The position numbers were made by a program, and so were the translations under genes. A DNA stretch of 64,000 nucleotides from Oryzicola mucosus (GTDB lineage Bacteria > Pseudomonadota > Alphaproteobacteria > Rhizobiales > Rhizobiaceae). Below, one piece after another: positions 44,590 to 53,773 of this stretch. The first letter of the stretch is position 1. Each line of letters opens with the position of its first letter. The stretch spans positions 1 through 64,000 of the forward strand of contig NZ_JACVVX010000010.1 of NCBI RefSeq assembly GCF_014534685.1. Direction: 5' to 3'. The notes beneath the pieces were generated by a model, which saw nothing but the letters and a program-made list of their open reading frames with translations, was not told the origin of the DNA and ran no database searches.

Positions 44590-45043
44590 ATTGGGTGCCG
44601 TTGCGCGACCAACGCATCTGTCGCTTCTTGCACATGCGTTGGTTGATCGACTGGTTCACGGTCAACACCCGCTCGCCTCGTCGCCGATGCGACGCGTAAT
44701 CCGCCTGGGATCCGATGTTGCGATAGACGTAGCGCTGGAATTCCAGGAAGCGTTTGTAGAGATTGTCGTTTTACCGGCTGCGTCAGCTCCGAGACGATGA
44801 GACAGAATGAAGCCGGCCAGACTAGACATCGCGATCATCCAGCGAGCATGTAATTGTGCCACTTTTCGTAGATGACAGAATGTGGCTTCTTCAATAGTGG
44901 GTCGCGCGACGTAGCGCTCGCCGATCGACAGGCAAGGCCGCCGTCACCAAGACGTTCCCAGCCATTGTCGGTAGGACCGCGTCGCGGCAAACATCACCGA
45001 ACTCGTTCTTCAGCTCGATCGTGGTCCTCCATTCCATCGCCAT
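44590..45043 (-). mobile_element. Degenerate insertion-sequence transposase remnant (ISKra4-like)
   Basis: Two pieces of a transposase in the same orientation. A 50-codon frame from ATG 45043 to 44891 starts MEWRTTIELKNEFGDVCRD, like the N-terminus of ISKra4-type enzymes. A second open stretch at about 44760-44595 reads LEFQRYVYRNIGSQADYASH, then VNQSINQRMCKKRQMRWSRN, the conserved C-terminal part. The central catalytic region is missing. The stretch 45044-45142 between this remnant and the BCCT gene contains nothing I recognise. Confidence 0.45.
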
Positions 45044-45142
45044 CCGCTTCCCTCCAAAAGCAACGTCGATGGAATAAGCAGGCCCAACACCCTGTGTTCG
45101 ATCCCGGAAAAATTGCCGGTCTCAACCGCGATCCAATTCCGG

Positions 45143-46786
45143 CTAGCCTTGTGGCGACGCGGCCGCACTTGCCCTTCTTTCGCCGTGCAGGCCGATAGCG
45201 ATGCTCACGCACATGAGGAGCAGTACGAACGTGAACGGAAAGCCGGTGGTCACCACCATGGATTGCAGCGCCGCAAGCCCGCCGCCAAGCAACAGCGCGA
45301 TGGCGACGAGCCCTTCAAAAACGCACCAGAAAACCCTCTGCGGGATGGGACCGTCGTCCTTGCCACCGGCCGTTATCGTATCGATCACAAGTGACCCGCT
45401 GTCCGAGGAGGTGATGAAGAATACTGCCACCAGGATGATACCGATCAGCGAAGTGATCTGCGCGAAAGGCATCACGTCGAACATGGCGAAGAGCTTGACC
45501 TCCAGATCGGCGTCCGCCACGGCGCGATAGCCGTCATTGATGTATTGGTCAAAGGCGACGCCTGCAAAGACCGACATCCAGATGATGCACACGGCCGAAG
45601 GTACGATCAGCACGCAGGTGATGAACTCGCGCACTGTCCGGCCCCGGCTGACCCTGGCGATAAACATACCGACGAAGGGTGACCACGAGACCCACCAGGC
45701 CCAATAGAACGAAGACCATCCCTGCGCATAGTTGGCATCCTCCCGTCCAAAGGGCTGCGAGAGCGCCGGTAGATACGCGAAATAGTTGACGAAGGAATCC
45801 CCGAGACGAGCGAGGATTGCGCCGGTCGGCCCTATGACGAACACCATGACGAGCAGCACGAAGGCCAGCCCCATGTTGATTTCCGAAGCGATCTTGACTC
45901 CACCGTCGAGCCCACGCAGCACTGAGATCAGCGCAATTCCAGTGATGATCGAAATCAGCACGATCTTGACCAGGTTTGAAACCGGAACGCCGTAGAGATA
46001 CGCCAGGCCGGCATTGATCTGCTCGGCGCCAAGCCCGAGCGACGTGGCCAAACCGAACAGCGTGGCCAGAACGGCAAGCGTATCGATGACATGGCCGACC
46101 CAGCCCCAGACGCGTTCTCCGAAGATCGGGTAGAAAGCCGAGCGGATCGCGAGCGGCAGCCCTTTGTTAAAGGCGAAAAGCGCCAGCGCGAGGCCGACGA
46201 CCGCATAGATCGCCCAGGCCTGCAGTCCCCAATGATAGAGCGTTGCCGCCAAACCGAGCCGCGCCGAGCCCTCGACGTCGCCGGCAATTCCTCCGAGCGG
46301 CGCCCAGCTCTCCGAACTTCCGGCATCTTCGGCGACGGAACTTGCAAAATGGGTCATTGGCTCGCCGACACTCCAGAACAGCAATCCGATCCCCATCCCT
46401 GCCGCGAACAGCATCGAAAGCCAGCCGATGAGGCTGAAATCCGGCTGCGCGTCCTCGCCGCCGAGGCGGACCTTGCCGTAAGGCGAGACTGCGAGCGCAA
46501 CGGTGAAGAGCAGGAAGAAATTGGCCGTTAGAATGAAGAACCAGTCGAAACGCACCGTGACCCAGATCTTCGCTGCCTCGAAAATGCCGGTGGCGGTCAC
46601 AGGAAATGCCAGCGTGCCGATAACGAAGAGCACAATGCTCAGCCCCGAAATCGCGAAGACGGGATTGTGAATGTCAAGCCCAAACGGGCCAATCGACGCT
46701 TTGATGTTGTCCTGACCGATTTCATAGTCGGTTACGATGAGGTTTCCGCCCGGTGTCGGTTCCGTGCTCGCCGCCGTCTCGGTCAT
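45143..46786 (-). CDS. BCCT-family transporter (choline/betaine/carnitine type)
   Basis: A 547-residue membrane protein with about 12 helices. The BCCT signature runs through GWSSFYWAWWVSWSPFVGMF and IARVSRGRTVREF, and the substrate-box tryptophans are present. An early GMGIGLLFWSVGEPMTHF segment lines the cation/substrate site. It imports a quaternary ammonium compatible solute using Na+ or H+. The C-terminal cytoplasmic tail is very short, unlike osmoregulated BetP/BetT, so uptake may be nutritional. The ATG at 46786 has GGGAAG upstream. No choline-oxidation genes are adjacent. Confidence 0.88.
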   Translation of the reverse strand: MTETAASTEPTPGGNLIVTDYEIGQDNIKASIGPFGLDIHNPVFAISGLSIVLFVIGTLAFPVTATGIFEAAKIWVTVRFDWFFILTANFFLLFTVALAVSPYGKVRLGGEDAQPDFSLIGWLSMLFAAGMGIGLLFWSVGEPMTHFASSVAEDAGSSESWAPLGGIAGDVEGSARLGLAATLYHWGLQAWAIYAVVGLALALFAFNKGLPLAIRSAFYPIFGERVWGWVGHVIDTLAVLATLFGLATSLGLGAEQINAGLAYLYGVPVSNLVKIVLISIITGIALISVLRGLDGGVKIASEINMGLAFVLLVMVFVIGPTGAILARLGDSFVNYFAYLPALSQPFGREDANYAQGWSSFYWAWWVSWSPFVGMFIARVSRGRTVREFITCVLIVPSAVCIIWMSVFAGVAFDQYINDGYRAVADADLEVKLFAMFDVMPFAQITSLIGIILVAVFFITSSDSGSLVIDTITAGGKDDGPIPQRVFWCVFEGLVAIALLLGGGLAALQSMVVTTGFPFTFVLLLMCVSIAIGLHGERRASAAASPQG

Positions 46787-47479
46787 TGCTATCTTCCCTC
46801 TGTTGGTTTGCTGTCGCACGCCGCGCGTTGACGTTGATCACCTTGTCGATAGAGTCTGTCCGGCAACAGCATTGCAATCATCGCGGCTGGACGCAAGTCG
46901 TTGTCCGGGATCAGGAGTTCTTCCTTTGTGTGGTTTATTCGCTGTTCGCGAGAGTGCGGCTCACAGCTAGGCTTTGGCCCGTCGGATTGCGGCAGGGAGA
47001 GTCCACAATCCGACTTGCGGCGAGCAAGCTGGACGGTAGGTAGCGAGGGGTGATGAGATGTAATGGCAACCCGGTCGAACCGGGGATTGGGATCAGCCCG
47101 AGATTCTCAAGGCGCTTCGAACGCGCTGATTTGATTGGAACCCGATCCGCAGACTTCATCAGGGCCTGCAGCCAGAACCGTTACCTGTTGCCGGATTGCG
47201 CGTCGGATATGCCTCAAGCATGGCTTGCCGAGTCGGGGCGGTGGATATGGTGACGCCATAGCGAAGGCGTTGCGCGGTGCTGAGCAGGTTGCGGATCGCT
47301 GGTGTCGCTAGGCAGTTAAACGTAAGAATGCGCCGGTTTTGCTCAATTAAATAATGAAAATCATTGATGTCGAATTCTCATGTGTGGAGCGGCTGTCTGT
47401 TGCAAGAGAGAAAATCAGTGATGCCGCGCTGGTCGGGCGCAAGCCATGTGTCCGGCCTTCACGAGGCGGCGCATCTCCC
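46787..47479. other. Non-coding stretch with insertion-sequence scraps
   Basis: No intact gene is visible. At 47252-47303 the plus strand reads DAIAKALRGAEQVADRWC, which resembles the catalytic-core segment of ISL3-family transposases and is then interrupted by a stop. The remainder has only short, unconvincing frames. Together with the IS3-type fragment that follows, it looks like a graveyard of IS insertions. Confidence 0.3.
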
Positions 47480-47683
47480 TCGCTAAAGGCGCGGGCGGAG
47501 AGCTTCATGCGGACCTTTAATATGGAGGACATCTATACTGCCGGGTACGAGACCTTCGCAGACGTTGCCGAACGCTTGCCCAGGTTCATCGGGGATGATC
47601 CGAAATGGCAAGCGGCTGCACTCAGCCTTGGCTACGGATCGCCAACAGAATTTGAAAACCAACTCGACCAACGGGCGGCTTAG
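47480..47683 (+). mobile_element. IS3-family transposase (orfB) C-terminal remnant
   Basis: The end of a frame ending at 47683 contains AESFMRTFNMEDIYTAGYET followed by FADVAERLPRFI and LGYGSPTEFENQ. These match the C-terminal integrase-core region of IS3-group OrfB, where the glutamate of DDE lies in the first motif. The usual linker (EVYNxKRLHSA) is replaced by unrelated residues and everything upstream is missing, so it is inactive. Confidence 0.6.
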
Positions 47684-47738
47684 TTTGAAGCGCCTCGCTG
47701 GTCTAGCCAGAGGGGTTGCTCCAGTGCTGGGCCAGGTC

Positions 47739-48908
47739 TCAGCAACAATCAACACCGGACGACTCGTCGAAACTGAAGGCAACCCTATTGCGACCGGCAT
47801 TCTTCGCGGCATACAACGCCGCATCCGCGCGCTTGAAGAGCTCCTCGCGCCCTTCCCCGTCCTCCCGAACTGCAACGCCGAAACTAGCGGTTACCGCGGG
47901 AGCGATGTCCGGGAGCGGAAACGAGGCAGCATCGATGGCGCGCCGGAGCCGTGAAGTGAATTCCGGGGCCTCATCGGCCTCAGGGATTACGATGGCAAAC
48001 TCCTCGCCACCAATCCGACCCACAATGTCCCGCTTGCCGGCGGTGCGTTGAAGGATTGCCCCGAAGGTGCGCAGAACATCGTCGCCGGCGCTGTGCCCAA
48101 ACGTGTCATTGACCCTTTTGAAGTGATCGATGTCGCAAAGAATAAGGACAATCGGAAAATCCGATCTGCGTATCACTCGATCGTAAGCATCCTCAAATCC
48201 CCTGCGATTGAGGACGCCCGTGAGGGGATCGACATCGCGCTCCAGCCGAAGACCGTCTATTACATCTGTAACAGCCGCGGCCAGGATCGCCAGAGCCAGG
48301 CCGGACCCTAATACCGCGAGCGAAAGTTGAAGCGCGTGCCAGAAGATCGACTGGCCGAAGGCCTTGGCACCCACTGGAGCAGCAGTCCCAAGGGTGAACA
48401 GCGTGCGTGGGAAGAAATGGATCGCAAACGCAAGAAGAATCCAGAACAGAAGCCGATCCACAGTGCGCGCTTGCGCAAGATGCGTCAGCCGCATTGATGT
48501 GGCTAACAAAATGAGCCCAAAGCCGAAATTCTGAATATAGACCCGCGCGAGGAGGTTTCGATCGATATAGAAAAAGTACCAGATCAAGACGCTGAAGATC
48601 GCGAGTGCTGTCAAGTCGGCGAGAACCCCCATGCTCTTTCCAGACCGCATCAACAACCCCTCGGATGCGGCGATCACGGCGGACGTGTAGAACAGGTTCG
48701 AGATGATGGCATTCAGGCCGGTATCGGCCGGAAGGTAGAAAATCTGTGTCAGGGCGCCAAACACAAACAGCATGCACGCAAGCGTGAGCACCAATAAATA
48801 ATGCCGCCGCCGCTCGATCGACCATGCCCATAGAAACCCGATGCCGAAAACCAACAATGTCCCGGGTCCGATCAGTAGCAGCGCCAGGCTCGTCGTTCGT
48901 TCTTCCAT
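47739..48908 (-). CDS. Membrane-anchored GGDEF diguanylate cyclase
   Basis: A 389-residue protein with about seven N-terminal transmembrane helices (residues 8-210) and a cytoplasmic GGDEF domain (about 225-380). The domain has DPLTGVLNRRGFE, DIDHFKRVNDTFGHSAGD and an intact active site GGEEF. The usual RxxD inhibitory site five residues before GGEEF is not present (the sequence is AGKRD), so product feedback is probably weak. It should make cyclic-di-GMP in response to a membrane signal. The start at 48908 is chosen because the upstream extension is hydrophilic and unconserved. Confidence 0.85.
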   Translation of the reverse strand: MEERTTSLALLLIGPGTLLVFGIGFLWAWSIERRRHYLLVLTLACMLFVFGALTQIFYLPADTGLNAIISNLFYTSAVIAASEGLLMRSGKSMGVLADLTALAIFSVLIWYFFYIDRNLLARVYIQNFGFGLILLATSMRLTHLAQARTVDRLLFWILLAFAIHFFPRTLFTLGTAAPVGAKAFGQSIFWHALQLSLAVLGSGLALAILAAAVTDVIDGLRLERDVDPLTGVLNRRGFEDAYDRVIRRSDFPIVLILCDIDHFKRVNDTFGHSAGDDVLRTFGAILQRTAGKRDIVGRIGGEEFAIVIPEADEAPEFTSRLRRAIDAASFPLPDIAPAVTASFGVAVREDGEGREELFKRADAALYAAKNAGRNRVAFSFDESSGVDCC

Positions 48909-49247
48909 ATTCGTACTTTTATTCTTCAATGCACTGGCGCCAGGGCTTTGCCTGGGCGCCCGAATAACGCGTGCCTTATTCTTATTCAATTTGCCATGGC
49001 TGTTCGAGGCCGTCCCTAACTAATGTAGCAGGGCGTCGCACTAGCGCTCCAGTCTCACCCTCAGGCGCCAGTCGCGTTCCGCCAGAATTATTTGTCGGCG
49101 CGGCAATCTGCCGAGGGATGATCGTTAGTACGCGACATCCCGCATATGCGGTCAAGCGCATCAAACGGGATGCATAAGAAATACCGGACCGTAACCGAGA
49201 TCTGCCTGTCGGCATGCAATTCGGCTTATACCGGTTTGCGTAAAGTA
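48909..49247. other. Intergenic stretch with a hairpin upstream of the diguanylate cyclase
   Basis: No gene is seen. A GC-rich near-perfect inverted repeat, GGCGCCAGG (48937-48945) and CCTGGGCGCC (48952-48961), lies 29 bases before the cyclase start codon and could fold in its mRNA leader. It has no T-tract. The rest up to the P450 stop shows nothing recognisable. Confidence 0.3.
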
Positions 49248-50453
49248 TCAGGCGGCAAGAAAGGTCATTGGCAGGCGTTCATAGCCTCGTAGAACATTGT
49301 TCATAGCGAGCGTGGGCTCGCCAACCTGGATGCTCTTAACCTGCTTGGTCATCGCCGTTACGATGCTCCGAATTTCGAGCCGCGCGAGCTGCATTCCGGC
49401 GCAGGAATGGATGCCATGACCAAAGCCAACATGGTCAGTGAGGATGCGTTTGACATCGAATGTGTCGGGTCGCTCCCAACGTCGCTCGTCCCGGTTGGCT
49501 GAGGCATAGAGGATCAGGGCACGATCACCGGACGGAATGAGCGTATCGCCGACGTGACGGTCCGCGGCGGCATAGCGGGTGAATCCACGTATCGGAGACT
49601 CCAGGCGCACGGCTTCGTTGATCGCGTTCGGAATTAGGGTCGGATCGTCCCGTAGCATTTGCCACTGGTCTGGGTTCTGGCCCAGAAGATACATCAGATG
49701 ACCGGTCGCGAAGATGGTTGTATCTAGGCTTGGCCCAAGATAGTCGCGCATCAGCACCTGCACCTGTTCAGGTCTGATGACGCCCTGATCCGCTGCGTCA
49801 TAGAGCATGGCGACCCATCCGCCGGGCCGCACCTTGTCGCGCGTCGCTTCGTTCGCCGTATAGGCGCGCATCTCCATGATGATCGGCATGGCTGCCGCCG
49901 CTCGCTCATTATCGCCACCCAGCATATCGAAGACGGCGGAGGCCCAGCGCAGCATGTTTTCGCGGCCATGTTCAGGCATGCCGACCAGTTCGGACACGAT
50001 GGAGACCGGCAAGTACTGCGCGAGATCGGCCATGCCGTCAAAGCTGCTGCGCTGAACAAGCCGATCGACGAGCGCGTCGGCCGTTTCCTCAATGCGTTCC
50101 TTCACCATGGCAAGAGAGCGGGGACTCAACGGTGCTGCCACGATCCGCCTGAGGTGATCGTGTAACGGAGGGTCGGAGGCCAGCAAATTACCTGGGGCGA
50201 TCTTGTTGGCAGCTGAATTGCCCGACACGCCATGTCCGGAACGGAAGTTCACATGGTCGGCCAAGACAGCGCGAACATCCGCATGCCGGCCTATTGCCCA
50301 TAACCCGTTCAACGGCAACCAGACCGCGGCTCCCAAAGCCCGTATCCGACGATAATGTGGATATGGGTCGCGGATGACCTCGTCCGAATAGATGTCGACC
50401 TCATAGACAGGCGCGCGAGACGCGCGAACGAGAGTGGGCGATCCGACCGACAT
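49248..50453 (-). CDS. Cytochrome P450 (CYP199-like)
   Basis: A 401-residue soluble bacterial P450. Haem-ligating Cys351 lies in FGHGIHSCAGMQLARLE, the ExxR motif is Glu280-Arg283, and the I-helix carries LGPSLDTTIFATGH (Asp244-Thr245). The overall pattern (DPYPHYRRIRALGAAVWL, ADLAQYLPVSIVSELVGM, ASANRDERRW, LRGYERLP) resembles CYP199 enzymes, which O-demethylate or hydroxylate para-substituted benzoates. The I-helix has Pro-Ser where Ala-Gly is usual. The ATG at 50453 has GAGGAGG upstream. Ferredoxin and reductase genes in the same operon supply electrons. Confidence 0.87.
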   Translation of the reverse strand: MSVGSPTLVRASRAPVYEVDIYSDEVIRDPYPHYRRIRALGAAVWLPLNGLWAIGRHADVRAVLADHVNFRSGHGVSGNSAANKIAPGNLLASDPPLHDHLRRIVAAPLSPRSLAMVKERIEETADALVDRLVQRSSFDGMADLAQYLPVSIVSELVGMPEHGRENMLRWASAVFDMLGGDNERAAAAMPIIMEMRAYTANEATRDKVRPGGWVAMLYDAADQGVIRPEQVQVLMRDYLGPSLDTTIFATGHLMYLLGQNPDQWQMLRDDPTLIPNAINEAVRLESPIRGFTRYAAADRHVGDTLIPSGDRALILYASANRDERRWERPDTFDVKRILTDHVGFGHGIHSCAGMQLARLEIRSIVTAMTKQVKSIQVGEPTLAMNNVLRGYERLPMTFLAA

Positions 50454-50570
50454 AAATCCTCCTCGGACATGAATCAATGAGACGGCTGCCCGGCAAGTTT
50501 CCCTGCCCGGTCCTTCGTCGCAAGCACCCGTCTGGGAATGTTCGATAGGTGGACAGATTGACGGCAGGCT

Positions 50571-51119
50571 CTATAGCGGGGAAGTATCAAGCTCGGCGCT
50601 GATGTGGTTTTCGACTGGGGTCTCGAACGAATTCAGGATGCAACCCAGTGTGGTATAAAAGCCGACAATGGCTATGAGGTCCAACACGCCAGGCTTGCCC
50701 ACCGCTGCCACTAAGGTACTGACGGTCGTGGGTTGGAGACGGGCGTCGCGCACCAATTCGTCGACGGACTGGACAATCACCGAATAGCGCTCGTCGTCCA
50801 CCAGCCTTCCGTCAAGGATGTCGCGTATAACCTTATCGCTGACCCCGCAGGCGCGCGCTCTGACGATGTGATGTGCCCGCTCATACTGAGACTTCAGGTG
50901 ATATGCGGCACGCAGAATGGCAATCTCTGTCAGATCGGCACCGAGGCAGTTCTCAACGACGACATGCTTGCGAAACCCCGCCCAAGCGCTCAGCAGCGCC
51001 GGATTGTGAGCCATGACACGATAGACATTCAGTTGTTCCGCAAAACTGCCCTTGAGATGCTCGAGTGCATCTGGCCATTGCTCGGATGGCAGTGGCCGGA
51101 AATCAGTATCCATGCTCAT
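50571..51119 (-). CDS. Carboxymuconolactone decarboxylase-family (AhpD-like) protein
   Basis: A 182-residue all-helical protein of the CMD/AhpD family: HVVVENCLGADLTEIAILRA, YHLKSQYERAHHIVRARACG and the C-terminal GFYTTLGCILNSFETPVE helix. The peroxidase CxxC of AhpD is absent; one cysteine (ENCLG) and a YERAHH histidine pair remain, as in CMD-like enzymes of aromatic clusters. Its role may be in lactone handling or stress protection within the pathway. The start at 51119 is preferred; 51143 and 51113 are possible. Confidence 0.78.
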   Translation of the reverse strand: MSMDTDFRPLPSEQWPDALEHLKGSFAEQLNVYRVMAHNPALLSAWAGFRKHVVVENCLGADLTEIAILRAAYHLKSQYERAHHIVRARACGVSDKVIRDILDGRLVDDERYSVIVQSVDELVRDARLQPTTVSTLVAAVGKPGVLDLIAIVGFYTTLGCILNSFETPVENHISAELDTSPL

Positions 51120-51165
51120 TGTACCTTCGTCGGCGACTTGCATCAGAGAGCGGGGCGCGCGTTTC

Positions 51166-52398
51166 TTACCTTATGTCAGCAGTCTTCCCAAGATTGCGAA
51201 GATCGACCTCGGGCTCCCGCAAAGTCGACATATCGAGCAGGATTCCTGCATCGATGATACGCCGACCTGCCAAAAAAGCCTGTGGGTCGTTGATGGCGTC
51301 AACGGCAATGAGCGCTGAGTTCTTGAAGTACCAGCAGGACTTCCGTTTCCCATCCGTCTCGGTTCTGAGGATCGTCTCGTCATGTCCCATCGAAAGGCCC
51401 ACAATCTGCATGCGTACGCCATATTGTTCTGTCCAGAACCAGGGTCGCGGCACATAGGCGGTCCGGCGTCCGATGATATTCATCGCGACTGTTTCAGCCT
51501 GATCGATGGCATTGCCGACACTTTCCAGGCGTATCCGTCGACCGCCCATGTCGATGGACGTGCAGTCGCCGGCAGCCCAAATAGAGCTGCTCGATGTTTT
51601 TCCGAGTTCATTCGTAACGATCCCATTGTCGACGTGGAGCCCTGCCATCTCCGCGAGCTTCGTCTCCGGGGCGCCACCGATCCCCACCACAACCAGATCG
51701 CATGCGATAAGCTGGCCATCGGCCAACTTCGCAGCCTCCACCCGGTCCGATCCGTGAAGCCTGCGGATAGCGGTATTTTCAATAATGCGAACACCATTTT
51801 CTTGGTGAAGCAACCGGAAATGGCTCGCCGTCTCTGGACCGGCTACCCTGTTGAGGATCCGTGGTTGCGCCTCCACAACGGTGACGGCGAGGTTCAGGCT
51901 CCGCAAGGCTGAGGCGATCTCGAGGCCGATATAGCCGCCGCCGATGACAAGTACCGACTTGGCGCTGCTCAACTCAGCTTGAAGCACGTGGGCATCGTCA
52001 AGCGAGCGTAAGGTGTGGATGCCGCGAAGGGTCCCGCCTAATGCGGCCGGCCACTGGCGGGCGGTAGAACCTGTTGCCAGCACCAATTCATCGTAGGGAA
52101 TGACATCGCCGCCCGCCAGCGCGACTTCCTTTGAAGCTGGATGTATCGAGACGATGGACTGCCCCAGGCGCAGGTCCACGGCCGACTGTTCATAAAACTC
52201 GCGCGGCCGGAGCAGCAACTGGTCCAGCTTCTGCTTGCCGAGAAGATAGCCCTTCGAGAGTGGCGGACGCTGGTAGGGCATCGTTGTCTCGGCCCCCACC
52301 ACGGTGATCGTGCCGCTGTGGCCCTCGGCGCGCAGCTTCGCGACAAGCGATAGGGCGGCCTGACCAGCACCCGCGACGACAACTGAGCTTTTTTCCAT
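51166..52398 (-). CDS. FAD-dependent ferredoxin reductase (putidaredoxin reductase type)
   Basis: A 410-residue flavoprotein with two dinucleotide motifs, VVVAGAGQAALSLVAKL (FAD) and VLVIGGGYIGLEIASAL (NADH), the YQRPPLSKGYLLG loop and a late SIWAAGDCT segment. It passes electrons from NADH to the [2Fe-2S] ferredoxin encoded 16 bases upstream, which in turn reduces the P450. The P450/ferredoxin/reductase set makes a self-contained class I monooxygenase system. A small C-terminal reductase domain is present, as in CamA and HaPuR. Confidence 0.9.
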   Translation of the reverse strand: MEKSSVVVAGAGQAALSLVAKLRAEGHSGTITVVGAETTMPYQRPPLSKGYLLGKQKLDQLLLRPREFYEQSAVDLRLGQSIVSIHPASKEVALAGGDVIPYDELVLATGSTARQWPAALGGTLRGIHTLRSLDDAHVLQAELSSAKSVLVIGGGYIGLEIASALRSLNLAVTVVEAQPRILNRVAGPETASHFRLLHQENGVRIIENTAIRRLHGSDRVEAAKLADGQLIACDLVVVGIGGAPETKLAEMAGLHVDNGIVTNELGKTSSSSIWAAGDCTSIDMGGRRIRLESVGNAIDQAETVAMNIIGRRTAYVPRPWFWTEQYGVRMQIVGLSMGHDETILRTETDGKRKSCWYFKNSALIAVDAINDPQAFLAGRRIIDAGILLDMSTLREPEVDLRNLGKTADIR

Positions 52399-52414
52399 GG
52401 TGCCGGTTCACCGA

Positions 52415-52747
52415 TCAATATTGAGACGGAGGGACGGTCACCTCCAACCCGTCGAGCCCGTCGTCGATCGGGATTTGACAGCTGAGACGGCTCGTCTCCA
52501 TGCGGGGAGAGCCCGTGCCTTCCAGCAATTCGTCTTCGAAATCAGACATGGCGGCAATCTTGCCGAGCCATTTCGGGTCGACATAGACGTGGCATGTCGC
52601 GCACATCGCAGCGCCGCCACATTCCGCGACGATCCCGGGAACGCCATTGTTGCGCGCCGCCTCCATGACCGAGTGGCCCGTTGCGGCGGCCACGGACATG
52701 ACCGTGCCGTTGTGCAGGGTGAATAGAACCTGGGGCATCTTTGGCAA
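52415..52747 (-). CDS. [2Fe-2S] ferredoxin (adrenodoxin/putidaredoxin type)
   Basis: A 110-residue ferredoxin with cluster ligands Cys43, Cys49, Cys52 and Cys90 in the vertebrate-type spacing (C-x5-C-x2-C and a distal C). The acidic DFEDELLEGTG helix matches the P450/reductase docking face of this group. It is the electron shuttle between the downstream reductase and the P450. Ligand spacing and length are typical. Confidence 0.92.
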   Translation of the reverse strand: MPKMPQVLFTLHNGTVMSVAAATGHSVMEAARNNGVPGIVAECGGAAMCATCHVYVDPKWLGKIAAMSDFEDELLEGTGSPRMETSRLSCQIPIDDGLDGLEVTVPPSQY

Positions 52748-52775
52748 TTCCTCGATGTGTAGGGGTCTGCAACGG

Positions 52776-53765
52776 TCAGGAAGGACCAGGGTTTGTCAGG
52801 ATGATTTTGCCGAAATGTTCATTGCGCTCTAAGAGGCGATGGGCTTCGGCAACGTCCTCCAGGGCGAAGGTGGCGTGAATCCGAGGTCTCATCTCGCCTC
52901 CCGCGAGGCGCGGCAGGACGTGACTTTTGAGATGCTCGACAACCCCGGCCTTGGTAGCCAGAGGGAGCGGGCGAAGCGTCGACCCTACGAGCATCAACCG
53001 TCGGCGCAGGATGGGCTCCAGGTCTATCTCGGCCCGGCTACCGCCCTGCAGAGATATTAAGGCATAGCGCCCGTCCTCGGCCATGCAGGCGATATTGCGA
53101 TCTGTATAGTCGCCGCCGACCATGTCGAGCACGACGTCCACCCCTCGCCCCTTCATTTGGCGCATGACTTCTCCGGTCCACTCAGCCGATGTCGTGTCGA
53201 TAGCGAGCGCCGCGCCGATTCGCCGGCAGTATTCGGCTTTCGCAGCACCGCGCGATGTTGTGATGGGAACGGCGCCGAGGGCATGTGCCCTGGCGATGGC
53301 ATGCGACCCGATGCCGGACGAACCGCCATGGATCAGTACGATGTCGCCGGCTTCCAGCCCGGCTCGCATGATCATGTTAAATTCTACAGTCATTGCAGCT
53401 TCGGGAAAGCCCGCCGCTTCCGTGTAAGACAGGTCTGGCGGGATGCTCATCACTAGACGTGCATGAGCGCGGCAGAACTCAGCGTAGCCCCCGCCATGAA
53501 CCAGCGCCATGACACGGTCGCCCAGGCTGAACATCTCCGTTCCAGCCCCGATCTCCACAACATCCCCCGCGACCTCGAGCCCAAGCAGCGGGCTCGCGTC
53601 CTTCGGCACCGGATATCTCCCAAGGCGCTGGGCGATATCCGGACGGTTGACGCCGGCGGCGCGGACCGCGATCACCACCTCCCCTGGTCCCGCTTTTGGT
53701 ATGTCGGCTCGGCCGACATACAAGACGTCCGGACCACCGGGCGCATCGAACAGAACCGCGCGCAT
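52776..53765 (-). CDS. NAD(P)H:quinone oxidoreductase (zinc-independent MDR, PIG3/QOR type)
   Basis: A 329-residue medium-chain dehydrogenase/reductase. The N-terminal domain has AAGVNRPDIAQRLGRYP and the cofactor domain has HGGSSGIGSHAIARA followed by VDVVLDMVGGDYTDRN. The structural and catalytic zinc ligands of alcohol dehydrogenases are absent, fitting the quinone reductase branch. In this operon it may reduce quinones formed by oxidation of dihydroxy-aromatic intermediates, or an enone intermediate. It lies between the FAH-family hydrolase and the ferredoxin. Confidence 0.85.
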   Translation of the reverse strand: MRAVLFDAPGGPDVLYVGRADIPKAGPGEVVIAVRAAGVNRPDIAQRLGRYPVPKDASPLLGLEVAGDVVEIGAGTEMFSLGDRVMALVHGGGYAEFCRAHARLVMSIPPDLSYTEAAGFPEAAMTVEFNMIMRAGLEAGDIVLIHGGSSGIGSHAIARAHALGAVPITTSRGAAKAEYCRRIGAALAIDTTSAEWTGEVMRQMKGRGVDVVLDMVGGDYTDRNIACMAEDGRYALISLQGGSRAEIDLEPILRRRLMLVGSTLRPLPLATKAGVVEHLKSHVLPRLAGGEMRPRIHATFALEDVAEAHRLLERNEHFGKIILTNPGPS

Positions 53766-53773
53766 AGCCGGGA

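Noticed and set aside
47062-47080. CCCGGT-CGA-ACCGGG hairpin as a tRNA arm or terminator
   Set aside because: No cloverleaf can be built around it, there is no T-tract, and it does not lie at a gene end.
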